Source of the DNA: Costus lasius
Lineage: Eukaryota; Streptophyta; Magnoliopsida; Zingiberales; Costaceae
Direction of reading: 5' to 3'
Length of the DNA stretch: 64,000 nucleotides
NCBI GenBank assembly: GCA_027563935.2
Contig: CM050451.1
Coordinates: forward strand, 101,831,565-101,895,564
The notes under the pieces are model-generated. The model made no database searches. It worked only from the letters and a program-made list of their open reading frames with translations, and was not told the DNA's origin. Position 1 is the first letter of the stretch; each line of letters opens with the position of its first letter. Both the position numbers and the translations under genes were made by a program. Shown piece after piece: positions 1-12,062 of the stretch.

Positions 1-1324
1 ATTAGGTCGACTCAAGTCAGTTAGGACTTGGTGCATGCAAGGGCAGTGGATCTGACTAGGTCTGATGAGTGGATCCCTATTAATGGACCGTTGTAAGGTA
101 GTAGGGCACTAAAGAAAAATAAAATTGATGCCAATGGGTTTTCAAAAATTTTATTTTGTTATTGGATCACATGTTGATTGTATACCATGATGAGTGTCTA
201 TTTCATCTTATGTGGGTTGCCCTTTTAATGTGTGCTGTGCTGGGGCCTGCGAGCCTGGATAATTGTTGTAAATTATTTATTGTGATCTGCGCATCATAGT
301 TTAATTAATTTATTGTGTAATTGACCTGCGTGTCAATCTTGTCTAGATAGATTAAATTGTAATTTTAATCAAACAAGAGCACATAGCACACATGGCAGAG
401 GCGCATGCAGCTTAAGGCTTGACCAGGTGGGAGGTCTAGAGTTCGACTCTAGGACAGGCGCATTTACCTGGTGGGCGCACCTGAGCTGCAGTGGGCGCTA
501 GGGCCCTGGTTTGGGCCAGATGAGATGCAAAAGACCCATGAAGAGCTCAAGTGAAGACTTAAGTTGAATTAAGGTCTTACCTAGGCTTAATGGGCTTTTA
601 CCACATAAGATCATCATGCTTTCTTTTATTGTTTAAATAATTAGAACTGCATGATTTAATCTTCTGCTATCGCCATAGGTTATGCATGATAGTAAGAAGA
701 TAAAAGGACCGTTAAAATCCAACGATAAATATCAAGCACGTAAGCCTTCTGACGCGAAACCTCACTGTTCTGACTATCGTTGGGGCCGTGTTGTACCCAC
801 TCAGTGGGCACGCCCATCTATCTTTAGACGGTGTGTGATTACACCTGCGTGTTACAAAGAAGGGATTTATCGCTTCTCGTTGCTCAGCATAGCACGTGGT
901 GGTCCAGGGAGTAGGTCAGGTCAGCTTGACCATGTAGGCTACATATGGAGCATATGTTAGCTATATGGAGGCAGCCATCTGTGGGATCAGAGACTGTGTT
1001 GTACCAACTCAGTTGGCACAGTCTGCTGGATTGCCTAGATGAAGGGGAATCGCACGGGTTGGCGATTGGCAGGGATTGCCTACCGGTGATTAGTGCTTGT
1101 ACTCTCTGTGCATCTTATCTCGCCTGAGCGGGACGCGGAGACCAAGTATGAAATCTGGATCCCATCTCACTAAAAGAGTGTTACTCTTTCGGACTGTTTA
1201 ATGGATTTTTCAGTCAGATAAAATAGTGAGAAAATAATCTTTCTTAAGTCCTGGATTGATTTTAAACATTGATACTGACCTTGCTGTTCTTGCAATGTTG
1301 TAGATTCCTGCAGCAACGAACACC
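1..1324 (+). other. 5' leader of A1 (non-coding, structured, probable intron 3' part)
   Basis: This stretch matches the leaders of A2, A3 and A4 along its length. It holds the three CTGCGN-loop hairpins (243-337), a tRNA T-arm-like hairpin (436-452), the hairpin pair CCCACTCAGTGGG (796-808) and CCAACTCAGTTGG (1004-1016), a hairpin with arms AAAGAGT/ACTCTTT (1173-1189), and a GACTG/CAGTC stem (1192-1215). A TACTGAC branch-point-like motif and a pyrimidine-rich run lead to TGTAG at 1299-1303, a likely 3' splice site 21 bases before the gag ATG. Open frames here (for example 682-960) differ among copies, so I treat it as non-coding. Confidence 0.7.
243..337 (+). other. Three stem-loops sharing a CTGCGN loop (A1 copy)
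   Basis: Hairpin 1 pairs GGC at 244-246 with GCC at 253-255, with a GT wobble outside, around loop CTGCGA. Hairpin 2 pairs GTGAT at 282-286 with ATCAT at 293-297 around CTGCGC. Hairpin 3 pairs ATTGAC at 320-325 with GTCAAT at 332-337 around CTGCGT. Stems differ but the six-base loop is shared, which suggests a repeated RNA protein-binding site. Pairing was found by eye and no energy was computed. Confidence 0.55.
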
Positions 1325-3268
1325 ATGAATTTCAATGTGCGATCCCTACTGGAAAGGGAGAAGTTTGCTGGGCCAAACTTCTCAGACTGGTACGGACACC
1401 TTAAGATTGTTCTTAAGGCTGAGAGGAAACTGTATGTCCTCGAGACGGCTATACCGCCTCAACCCGCTGCGAATGCCGCAAGGGCGGTTCGGGAAGCTTA
1501 TGAGAAGTATGTCATTGATAGCATTGATGTTGCTTGCCTGATGCTAGCGTCTATGACGCCACAGCTGCAGCGTCAGCATGAGGATTTATCTGCTATAGAA
1601 ATTATAGCAAACCTCAAGATGCTGTATGCTGCACAGGCAAGGACTGAACGCTATAATTTGACTAAACTTTTCTTTCAGAGCAAACTGACTGAAGGGAGTC
1701 CAGTGGGAGCTCACGTGCTCAAGATGATTGGGCACAAAGAGGCTCTAGAGAAACTGGGGCACACCATCAATCAGGAGCTTGCTGTAGATATTATCCTGCA
1801 GTCTCTCCCGGCCTCTTTCGATCCGTTCATTATTAATTTTAATATGAACAAGATCGACTGTACCCCGGCAGAGTTACTGAATATGCTCTTGACTACAGAG
1901 GAGACTCTAAAGGGAAAGCCTTCATCCTCTGTCTTGATGATTCCTTCAAGGAACAAGAAGAAGGGGAAGAAGGGCAAAGCCCCAGTCAAGAACTACAACA
2001 AGGCTCTGAAACAAAAGGTGAAGCGGTCGAAGGACAACAGATGTTTCCATTGTGGCCAACTGGGTCACTGGAAGAAGGATTGTAAAGCGCTCCAAGGAGA
2101 CAAGAAGGGAAGCAATCCTTTCGCTTCTGGCTCAGGTATTTTTGTGACTGAAGTCATGATATCTTCTTCTTCTATTTCATGGGTGTTGGACACTGCATGT
2201 GGAGTTCACATTTGTTCAAATGTACTGGAACTCAAGAGAAGAAGACAGGTGGGACAGCAAGAGGTGGACCTATGAGTTAGAAACGGGGCACGGGTTGCTG
2301 CTGTTGCTGTAGGCGTTTATTACATCTCTTTACTATCTGGACTTGTATTGGAACTGGACAATTGTTACTTTGTACCAAGCATAACGAAAAATATTATCTC
2401 TATTTCTGCTCTTGTCCGGAAAGGGTTTTCCTTTGAATGCAAGATTTCAAAGTGTGTTATTTTGTTTGATAATATTGTTTATGCTACTGGGTCAATTAAC
2501 AATGGGTTATTCATGTTGGACATGGAATGTTCTATACAACAAATTGATATTAAGAAAGCCAAGTATGCTGATGACAGCACCTTGCTATGGCATAGTCGTT
2601 TAGGCCATATTAACAAGAAGCGCATTAAGCGGTTGCATGACCATGGACTGCTGGGATCATTCTCCTATGAGGAGCTTGATACATGCAAGGCTTGTTTAAT
2701 GGGTAAAATGACGAAGACTCCTTTTTCCAATAAAGGTCAAAGGGCTTCAGGTTTACTTGACCTCATTCATAGTGATGTGTGTGGGCCATTTAGTAAACAT
2801 GCCAGAGGTGGCTATTCATTCTTCATTACCTTTACTGATGATTTCAGTAGATACGGTTATGTCTATCTGATGAGACATAAGAGTGAATCATTTGACAAGT
2901 TCAAAGAGTTCAAAAATGAAGTACAAAATCAGCTAGGCCGAAATATCAAAGCACTTCGTTCAGATCGAGGTGGTGAATACTTGAGTCGAGAGTTTACTGA
3001 CTATCTGAAGGAGTGTGGGATTATCTCACAGCTCACTCCGCCAGGAACACCGCAATGGAATGGTGTGTCCGAGAGGAGGAACAGAACCTTACTGGATATG
3101 GTTCGTTCTATGATGAGTCAGGCTACTCTACCTTACTCCTTTTGGGGATTTGCACTGGAAACAGCTGCAAAGGTACTAAACCGAGTGCCATCCAAGGCAG
3201 TTTCAAAGACTCCATATGAGTTATGGTATGGGAAACAACCGAGCTTGACATTTATTAAGATCTGGGGT
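1325..3268 (+). pseudogene. A1 gag-pol, N-terminal part (Gag, protease, integrase)
   Basis: Ty1/copia polyprotein reading from ATG 1325, aligned with the intact A2 and A3 copies. It contains a Gag domain, a lysine-rich stretch, one CCHC zinc knuckle (CFHCGQLGHWKKDC), the protease motif LDTACG, the integrase HHCC region (WHSRLGH with CKAC), and integrase motifs HSDVCGPF, RSDRGGEYL and GVSERRNR. A TGA at 2273-2275 replaces the CGA arginine of A2/A3, a CpG-type C-to-T change; reading continues in the same frame after it. Element B inserted at 3269, between the integrase core and the rest of pol. A1 also has two extra residues (Asn-Pro-Phe-like insertion) after the zinc knuckle relative to A2/A3. 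Confidence 0.92.
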
Positions 3269-5517
3269 TGATGGGGGTAGAGACCATGACCCAAGAAAAT
3301 ATAAATGGAGCTTAAGGCTACCCTAGTTTATGGGTACCCTAAGGCACCTTTGCATTGCATGCATCATGTAGCTACATTTGGTAAATTTTATACTTTGTTT
3401 TGTAATTTTCTTTTATGGAAGTTATGTTGCATCATACTAGAATTAGTGCATGTCATAATGTTGCATCCTAGTAGGAGTAGTGTAATAAGCATTTATAAGT
3501 CATGTGGACAAGCTCAAGGCTAGCTCAAAGCTCACTCAACAAAGCTTGCTCCAAATATGGAAGTTCACTTCAAAGCCTCACTCAAAGTGAAGACTTGAGA
3601 TGAAAGGAGTTCATCTCACCTTTCCAAATTCGTATTCCTCATCAATCATGGATTATTTCAGCCACCTCAAGTAATATGCGCCCATGAAAGAAGAAAAATC
3701 AAGATCCCAATCCCTAAAATCAAGGAAGGCAATTAATGGGATTTTTGTTCACACCATGGAAGGAAACAAGCCAACCATTCTATCAATCTTGCTCCAAATT
3801 CGTCCAAGACAAGCACGGAAGCCATGCCACCTCATGAAGCCACTTAAGGGAAGAATTCAGAGGAAATTCGTCCAAGCACAATACTCAAGCCGATCAAATC
3901 AAGAATAATTCATCCAAGCCAAATAAGGAAGCCTCATCAAGCCATTCAAGGAAGCAATTTCGAAATTCAAGCAAAAGGAAGGTTTGTCACCTTTTTCTTG
4001 GCGCCCAAGCAATGAAGAATGCGCCAAAGCCACCAAAGAATACCATATTCATGCAAGCCAAAGAAGGAAAGGTTTCAAGAAAAAGAATTCGGCCAAGCAA
4101 GACAACCAAGCAAGCAATTGTTGGCGTTCACACTCAAATATGGGAAGTTTTCAAGCCAATTTCAACCCATGGAGCCATTGCCATGACAAAGCATTAAAGA
4201 TTAAGATTTTCTTTCTTAAATTGATCTTTTGTAACGTTAAGGAAAAGCTCTACAAAACTTGTAATCGCATGTAAGTTGATTAGAAAATTTGGATAATGAT
4301 ATGTCGATTAGTTGCCTAGCAACCTTGGGTGCTTGTGTCGCCCTCCCCTTTCCCCTTCTCCTCTGAGGTGCTTGTGTCACCTATCCCCACTTCTTCTTCC
4401 AAGGGCCACGGTTCCCTTCGCTAACCCCTTCTTCAAAGGCTCTCGCCATCTTTTGTGCAAGAACCATCTTCTTCAACAAGTGGCGCATCCATCCCTTCAT
4501 CACCAACCATTGGCGAATCTAATCCATCCCCTTCATCAACTTGGCGCAAGAACACCTTCTTCAACCTTGGTGGCGCATCCTTCATCAACACTTGGCACAA
4601 AGACCTTCAACCACTCTCCAAGGATCCACAACTCCAAGGGAACCTCCATGGATCAACTCCTTCAAGACACATAATCGGCCAAGCCTCTCTAACTTAACTC
4701 TATTGTTATTTGCTTGGTTTGCCTTTGCTTAACTTGTTAAATCTTGTAGGTGGCGCAAGGGAGATCATCTTCTCACCTCAAGGGATAACCAACTTCAAGT
4801 GGCGCATCTTCAATCCTAAAGACCTCAGCCACTCTTGCTTGGATAATCTTCAACCGAAACTCTTCCCTTCAATCCTAGTTTGTATTTGATGTTTACCTAA
4901 TTTTCTCTCATCACTAATAGATTTCCTTTGTCTCTTGAAGCTCTCGGCATCAAAAGGGAATCTACAAGATGAGACATCTTCAAGGACTCATCTATGGCCG
5001 AGACTTACAAGGCCTTCTCCACCCAAGACATGAGCAACACATCCTCTTTAATTAGATTAGTTAAGTAGTTTGTTTGATCTTGTTAGCAAGAGGAATTTGG
5101 AGGCTTAACCTCCCCTCTTGAAATTTCATTGTAAATGCCATTTAATAACGTTATACCCAAACATGTTTGGGTTTGTTGTGTTGGTGTGCTTGTAATGAAG
5201 CAATTCCTTCCATCAGAGTCGGACCGTTGAAGATCGGGAAGGACGATCCTTCTATTCTCAAGGATCGCACGGTGAGCGCTTCTTTACAATATTGTCTTAA
5301 TGTTCTAGAAATGCATGTTTAGTCATAGGTTTGCTTAGTCTTTAGAATCGCATGCTCAATGTTAGCCTAATGTTAGTTGCATGTTGAGATTAAGTTTTTA
5401 TTGTTAAAATACCAAAAATATATTTTTGAAAACCCCATAGTTAATCTTGCATGCTAGCTTTTTATCTCAAATTTATTTTTCATGCTAGCCCAAATTGCAT
5501 GCTTCCCCCCTACATCA
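3269..5517 (+). repeat. 5' LTR of B (2249 bp)
   Basis: It matches 20068-22315 almost base for base, starts TGATG and ends CATCA, and is followed by a PBS. Much of 3530-4700 is rich in CAAGCC, CTCAAG and GGCGCA words, and long open frames there are by-products of composition. A perfect 18-base palindrome, ACCCAAACATGTTTGGGT, lies at 5155-5172, about 350 bases before the LTR end, and could form a hairpin in the transcript. Confidence 0.9.
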
Positions 5518-5521
5518 GTTT

Positions 5522-5533
5522 TGGTATCAGAGC
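5522..5533 (+). promoter_or_regulatory. Primer binding site of B (initiator Met tRNA type)
   Basis: TGGTATCAGAGC begins four bases after the 5' LTR. This is the complement of the 3' end of plant initiator methionine tRNA, the usual primer for minus-strand synthesis in plant copia elements and chromoviruses. Confidence 0.9.
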
Positions 5534-5699
5534 AGACTCTTAGAATAGATTTTTAGCCTAAAAACTAATTTTCAAATTCTAAGACTTTCTTGGACCTAGG
5601 TGTTTGAAAGAAGTTGATCTCATAAAAGGCTATTATCTAATATATCATTTTTAGGAGCCTTATTTTCAAAACTAATTTCTTTCAAAACTATCTTTGACC

Positions 5700-6119
5700 A
5701 TGACTACTAGATCGGGAGAAAATTATAATAATCACCCTGAACCCAATGATAGACAAAATGAACCTAATGACATGGCTAGACTCTTTAATATGATGGCGAC
5801 CTTCCAAGAGGAACTTAGAGATATTAGAGCTAGACTTCCAACCTATAGGGTCAACCTTAGGGATGATTTTTTCCACACCTACATCAAAATAGGAGATAAG
5901 ATGTGTAAGGTTGCCATAGATAAAACCATAGGGTTCAACTTCATAACCCCTAGTGCCATTGAAAGATTTGGCTTTATCACCAAGCCTAAACCATACCCTT
6001 ACACTATTACTAGAGATGATGGAACCAAAACCTTAGTTAACCATAGGTGCCTTGTGCCTATTAGATTTGGTATCCTACTAGAAGCTTGGTGTGATGTATT
6101 ACCCCTAGAAGGTACATAT
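5700..6119 (+). pseudogene. Element B ORF, part 1: degenerate retropepsin-like segment
   Basis: Begins MTTRSGENYNN at ATG 5700. From about residue 60 it resembles a gypsy retropepsin: KIGDKMCKVAIDKTIGFNF, then a CDVLPLEGTY stretch that continues after the solo LTR as HVHLGEPWLDD. The family normally has DSG/DGG-type active-site residues followed by ...CDVVPM...LLGRPW; here the site reads DKTI, so catalysis is doubtful. The frame is cut by the solo LTR at 6120. Because that insertion plus its duplication is 1710 bp, the frame resumes unchanged downstream. Resemblance is judged by eye. Confidence 0.65.
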
Positions 6120-7824
6120 TGTTGGTGCCCCTTCAAGGGGGAGCGCAAGCGGATAAAGCCCCTTTCTAGAGGGGGAGGGGGCGGAAATGCAATTTTAGGG
6201 GTGTCACCCTCAAGACCGCATGTAGATCATATGGTTAACTTATGTATAAGCGAAAGGATCTTTAAAGGGATCATACCAACGCCATGAAGTTGGATGTCGG
6301 CTTGGAAGAAGAGAGCAACTTTGATCTCCTCCAAAAGTTCACACACAAGGTGAAGATCTCTTACTTCCTTGGCGTCACTTGTGCTAGCAAGGCACCCAAG
6401 GTTCCTTGTCGAATGGAAGGAGATGATGAAAGCTTTCTTGGCCGATCCTTCTTCTCGTCAACCTCCACCACCCAAGAGTGCGAGTGTCGTCAAGAGCCAA
6501 AGGGGAGATGAGCGTTAGCCAAAGCTTGTGATCGAATGTGGAGACATTCATCACTATGGCAAAACCGAAATGCCATAAATGGTAAGTCTTCAACACATGC
6601 GTTATGCGTTCACATGAAGTGAACCAAACGCATATCTCATCTCACAAATGAACCAAGCGCTCACATATGAGCCGGTTCAATGTAGTTGGTCCAATGACCA
6701 AACCAAATCAGCCCAAGGATTGGTCCAGACCAAAATAAACCCTAAGGTTCAAGATCTGACCGTTCATCCTTTGATGCTCTTGATCTCCCAGATCTAGCAT
6801 CCACACTCTCGATCAAAGCTTACCGATCTCTAGCCCTAATCAATCAAACATGATCAGACTGGATCTCACTTACAATCAGAGTTTAATCTCCTTTAAACTG
6901 AATCAAAACAATCCAGTCCACCCGATCTGACTCAAGTAAGTCATATCACCAAATTGTGCGACCCTAAGGGTTTCCTTTAAATGTCGGTAACGATAACTCA
7001 CGTCATCACAATCAGTGAGGGGTATCTAGCAACACATCACTGTCTCCCGATATAAAGGAAAGAGTCTTCCAAGACTACACCCAAACCACAGCACAAGTGT
7101 GAATCCACTTCACAAGGCATACATGTTTCCTTTGTCACTGGATGTTCTTATTGGACAAGCATGTCAAGCCTGTAACTCCAATACGATGAGCATGATTAGA
7201 TCAGATGAACATAGTCATCTGGGTATGGCCATACACTATCTCAATCATCTCATACAGGGGGGCCCTTTAGAACATCACACTCCTTGAGCAAGGAGACGGC
7301 AATCCTTTATCTATCACTAGTGTCCTAACCTGACTCATGATCATTATCCAAGATAGTCTATAATCATTATGTTTCAAATGATATTGAACTACCTCAAAAT
7401 AATGACATTCATCATTTAGAAACACAAGTGATCTCAAGTCAAAGGACATGTGCCACTTGGTGCTTACAAGGACCATTCACATTGTGACAAGCAATTGAAT
7501 ATCCTAGTAGGGTCTGTCCAGTACATCCAATGTACCCATGAGTCTACATCTTATTTCATGCTCGAAGCATCCTATAAGATTAGCACACATATTAGTCTCA
7601 ATCATATCAAGGCTGTCTCATGTTCACCAAGATATCTCGACTAAGGACATATGCATGTCAGCCTAGCTGAACAGCTTTGAGACATTATTCAGAAGTACAC
7701 TTATTACAGCAGACAAGGTAGCAACCTGAATAATAACCATGCCTTTATAAACATAAGAGTTTATTACATGATACTTATACAATCCCAAGGCCTCAAACAT
7801 TAGCCTTAAGGGCATACCCCAACA
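6120..7824 (-). repeat. Solo LTR of A family inside B
   Basis: It reads as the reverse complement of the A LTRs: CCCCTTCAAGGGGGAGCG near the left end, and GGCATACCCCAACA at the right end. It is flanked by direct repeats CATAT (6115-6119 and 7825-7829), and no A internal sequence is present, so it is a product of LTR-LTR recombination. On the minus strand it carries ATGGCGTTG followed by GTATGATC (6285 down to about 6269), the conserved start-plus-donor block discussed for A3. Confidence 0.93.
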
Positions 7825-9210
7825 CATATCATGTCCACCTAGGAGAACCTTGGTTAGATGATGTTAAAGGGTACCACCAAAGACAAGATGACTCCTATAT
7901 CTTAAGGTGTCATGACCCTAAGATTAAGATCAAAAGGTCTAAACCTAGAACTCCTAAGGTAGCCAACCCTCCAAACCTCTTAGAGACAAGCCCAACTTTA
8001 GAGCCTGAGCTACCTCCAACAATTCCAAACATACCCCTAGATGAGTCTAGATCCAATACTAGGGCCCCATTAGTTGACTTGTCTGATAGTCAAACTAGCC
8101 CTAAGTCACCTTTAGAGACCCCTCTAGACAAGCCTCAACTTCAATTTGGAACTTTTACCTTAGATGATATGCCTAGGAACCAACTTGAACCTAAAGTCAT
8201 AGGTCTTCCCAAGCTACCTAGTGATCCCAAGGTAGACCTAGTTCCTATAGTTGGCCATAAACCTTGTCAAGGTCCAGACCCAAACACTCCTGTACCAAGT
8301 AGTCAACCTACTACCTCACTTGACCCTAGGATGACCACACTTCCTCTTGAACTCATGGAATGCAACCAACTGTTAGTGGGTTCCACTAGTCAAACCTTAG
8401 GACCAAACACAGAGCCAACCTTAGATCAAACTAAATGTCTCCCACCCTTAGGCACCTTTGATCTAGGTAAACTTGTACCGCCTAAGGAAGAACATGAACC
8501 CAATGATATGAGACTAGACTTAGTGGAAACTACCCTACCCTTAGTGATCAACAAGATTAGTTTACCTCAACCTAAGGAGCTCCTATGTCTAGATCAAACA
8601 CTTGAACCATGTGAGCCTACCCTTCATGACATAGGACAAACTCTAGAGGATCCTTGCATAGGCAGTAAACCCTTAAGTTCCATGCCACTTGACTCTAATG
8701 AAAGTTTAGATGAGCCTTTAAACACCTTAGAGAACCAACACCTTCAAATAGAGGACCATCACATTTTAGGCCTAACTCAACCTAAGTTTGGACCATTCAC
8801 CATGGATGATTTGTCTAAATCCTTACCCAAAGAACACCTTAAGGCTAAGGTAGACCAAACAACTTGCCTAAACCCTCCTTTGAACACTTATAAGGCCTCT
8901 AACACTGAACCATCCAACTTAGGCCTAGACCCACCACTAGAAACCCAACCCTTATACATAGAGGATCCTTCATCCTTAGATCTCAAACCACATGAGTTGG
9001 GATCCCCCACCACTAAGGAAGACTTAGAACCATTTGAACTTGACTTAGATCCTAAGCCACACCCCTTAGGACATCCTCTAGACTTAGAAGTTCTTCCCCA
9101 AGACCCAATGAAGCTAGAGTCTTGTCTCTTAGGTCCCTCTACCCATACCCTCAAACCACCCTTAGGACCAACCCAACTTGAGCATGCTAAAAACTACATT
9201 GCTTTGATTA
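7825..9210 (+). pseudogene. Element B ORF, part 2: end of protease-like domain and proline-rich region
   Basis: Open in the same frame as part 1 across the solo LTR. It starts YHVHLGEPWLDDVKGYHQRQ, the likely C-terminal end of the protease-like domain, then runs about 430 residues rich in Pro, Leu, Asp and Glu. Three related motifs recur: FGTFTLDDM, LGTFDLGKL and FGPFTMDDL. There is no zinc knuckle and no pol domain. I do not recognise a function; it may be a Gag-like or spacer protein of a non-autonomous element. The frame stays open for the whole segment and is cut by element C near 9200-9211. Confidence 0.6.
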
Positions 9211-12033
9211 TTATCTTAACCCCAATCAAGGATCACAAATCACAGAGAAACAGGATGTTATCATACAAGATCGATGCACATGCTAGGTAAAACCAAGTTC
9301 AGAAAAACCCAATCTGAAAATTTTCAAAAATCCATACATAAAACACACGAAACACAAATTTCATAAATGTACCTACCACCACGCAATCCTTGCACTAGAC
9401 ATATGCAAGGCAACAGTTATATCAAATCCGTATAAAATCCATAAAATCCATAATCACATAAAGGTACCTGCCACCAGGCAATACTTGCACTAGACATATG
9501 CAAGTTCACATTTATATCAAATCCGGTTACACAAATACAAATCGACTTCAAATTCAAAACAAAAACCACAATGTCGATTCTATAATTTTATAACTAATAT
9601 CAATGTTAACAAACACCGAAACCAGGCTAAAGCCCGCGGTGACACAAAAATCAAACTCATTTAACTGCCACAATCCGGCAACACAAGTTCACATAGTTCA
9701 CATAATTCATATAGTTCGGCCACAACCGGCCCCAGACAATTAAGCACAAAAGTCTTATTCATTCAACTGGCATATCATGATATTCATATAAAATGCTAAC
9801 TGGAAATGCGCCCCTGCTCTACACCTGAAAATAATGAGGGGTGAGCTACACAGCCCAGTGAGTGGATAGTCTCAAACGACCATCCATAACATACACTCAA
9901 AAGTACATGCAGATTATTTTAAAAAAACATTTAACAGAATATCAGGTCAACATAAAACACAATTAAAGAACAGAACTCAACAAAATTAAAGAACAGATCT
10001 CATATAAAACAGTCAGGTGTACACTGCTAAGACATCATTGTCACCATAGGGTAACCAGGGTTCTAGAGCTATACTCTAAACCAACTAAACATACCAACCA
10101 CTTAATTAACCTAGTTGTCCAGCATATTCAGTAGTGACCATTATGGTCTAACCCGGCTTTGGCCTAAGCACTGGGAGAAGCCTGCAAATCACATGCAACA
10201 TATAGATGGACGGTGTGTAGATTCAAGAGGTGGCCCCCGCCAGGTCAAGACGTGGCACTTTGCTCTACGTTCACCCCATAACACAAAAATCTAAGCGTTC
10301 TAAGAGTGACGACATCAAGAGGTGGCCCCTGTCCGACCAAGACATGGCACTTTGCGTCTTATATCACTCGTTCTCCCAAAGGGTTCCTACTGGACAACAA
10401 TAGACACATCTTATATCTTATTTCACAACGGTGGACTCCTAAGTGTCAACTAGACTCTAGGATAGTCATCACAATAATCACAACAGGCAGGCTGAACAAC
10501 AACCCCCTCTTTTATCACAATAATCACATCAGGCAGGCTGAACAACAACCCCCTCACATATCACAATACAGGGCTGAAATTCAAACCCTTAACATATCAC
10601 ATATAGACTATCCCCTTGAGTACACAGTTACACTTAGCCTCAGTCCTAACCATTCCAGGATCACAACACATAATATTTGAAATCACATAACCACATACTA
10701 TTCAAAAATCACATAACCACATAATATTCAAAAATCACATAATCACATAATATTCAAAAATCACATAATGTAGTGTAGTCCTTAGGTTTCATGCTGATCA
10801 GTTCAGTGTAGCCTTGCTAAGTTATCACCCAAATTTCTCAAACAAAGATTCATGGTCATAAATAAACAAACATGATTCTTATAATATTATTAGCATTTAT
10901 TAGGGCATCCATAAAAATCAACATAAGATTAAAATCCATGTTCTTACAATCTGGTTCACAAAACATCACATGAAGCCCACGGTTTCAAACATAATATCTA
11001 CTTAAAATATTAACCTTAGTTAACAAGATTTTCATGCTACCAAAAATCAATGATTTAATGTTACCAAAATTCCCTATAAAACACCTAGTTAACAAGAATT
11101 TCATACTCAAAAATCAATGATTTAATGCTACCAAAATTCCCTATAAAAAAACCTTAAATTTCATGCTACAAGTTTCGGTTTTCATGAGATATACACCTGT
11201 ACAAAATTTCGGTTTTCATGAAGATACATCTTAATTCGGTTATTTTAGCATGATAAAATTTCCAACTTAAATTAAACCTTTGCAACTTTCGGTTTATAAC
11301 AAGGAGAAGTCTTGAGTTTTCGGTTTTTAACATGGTAAAATTTCTAATCAATCTAATGCATCAATTAACACAACCAAATTGCTAGAAATCGATTAAGACA
11401 CCCCACTCACCTCTTAACCGTGAACACTAAGGTGAACAATCTTCCACAACAAATCGTCTAAGGGCTTGAAATGCTTCTAGATAGACGCCAACAAGCACCC
11501 AAGAAAGCCGGCCAAGGAAGAAGGAAGAAGAAGATCGTCCAAGCCTTCAAGGAAATCGCCAAGCCTTCAAGGAAATCGCCAAGTTCTTTCAAGCCGTCGC
11601 CCAAGGTTCTTCCAAGCCAACAAAAACGCCAACCTCTTTACCCTAGTCGCTAAACCCCTTAAAAATTTAAATTTCGGTTTTTAATGTTTAACCCGCTAAC
11701 CAATTAATTCAAAAGGGTTTAACCCATTTAACTAATAAATTCGAATTTTAAACCCAATTAGTGCAAACCCAATAACTAATTAATTTAACCATTAACTAAT
11801 AATTAACCATCCACTTAACGAAAATCCAATAAGGTCTATTTAATTAATTACAAATTAACAACCAATAAATTATAAATTAACAATCAATAAGCCAGTTAAT
11901 TAATACTGCTTAACGTAATATTCATAGTCAATGGTTTTATTTAAATCAAGAATAATATATAACTGCCAATGATTTTATTTAAATCAAAAAAATTAATAAT
12001 ACTTACCAAGACTTAAGATCCTTGGATCTTACA
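9211..12033 (-). repeat. 3' LTR of C (2823 bp, outer end truncated)
   Basis: Collinear with 16794-19628 from TTATCTTAACCCC onward, and ends GGATCTTACA. The outer 12 bases (TGTCACATCCCG) are absent. Internal structure: a direct duplication with about 95-base spacing, starting at 9369 and 9464 (both with CTTGCACTAGACATATGCAA); a doubled CAGGCAGGCTGAACAACAAC segment near 10490-10550; and a 26-base tandem repeat at 10681-10770. The open frame at 10306-10680 is repeat by-product. Confidence 0.9.
10681..10770. repeat. 26-bp tandem repeat in C LTR, about 3.4 copies
   Basis: Units built on AATCACATAA...ATTCAAA begin at 10681, 10707, 10733 and 10759, a constant 26-base step. The same array is in the other C LTR at 18276-18365. 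The diverged solo LTR has only a contracted version near 61665. Confidence 0.8.
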
Positions 12034-12045
12034 TCCCTCCCTCCT
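12034..12045 (-). other. Polypurine tract of C
   Basis: Directly beside the inner end of the 3' LTR the minus strand reads AGGAGGGAGGGA, the expected plus-strand priming site. Confidence 0.85.
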
Positions 12046-12062
12046 TATAAAGCTTTAGTCCT

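Noticed and set aside
431..463. Functional tRNA gene
   Set aside because: Only a T-arm-like hairpin is seen; no acceptor stem, anticodon arm or cloverleaf could be drawn.
3684..4732. Open frames in B LTR (repeated at 20482-21472)
   Set aside because: CAAGCC/GGCGCA-rich composition lowers stop frequency; no domain, and LTR location.
10306..10680. 124-codon open frame repeated at 17901-18275
   Set aside because: It lies in C LTRs, on the strand opposite the element, in repetitive sequence, and the solo LTR copy differs in frame.
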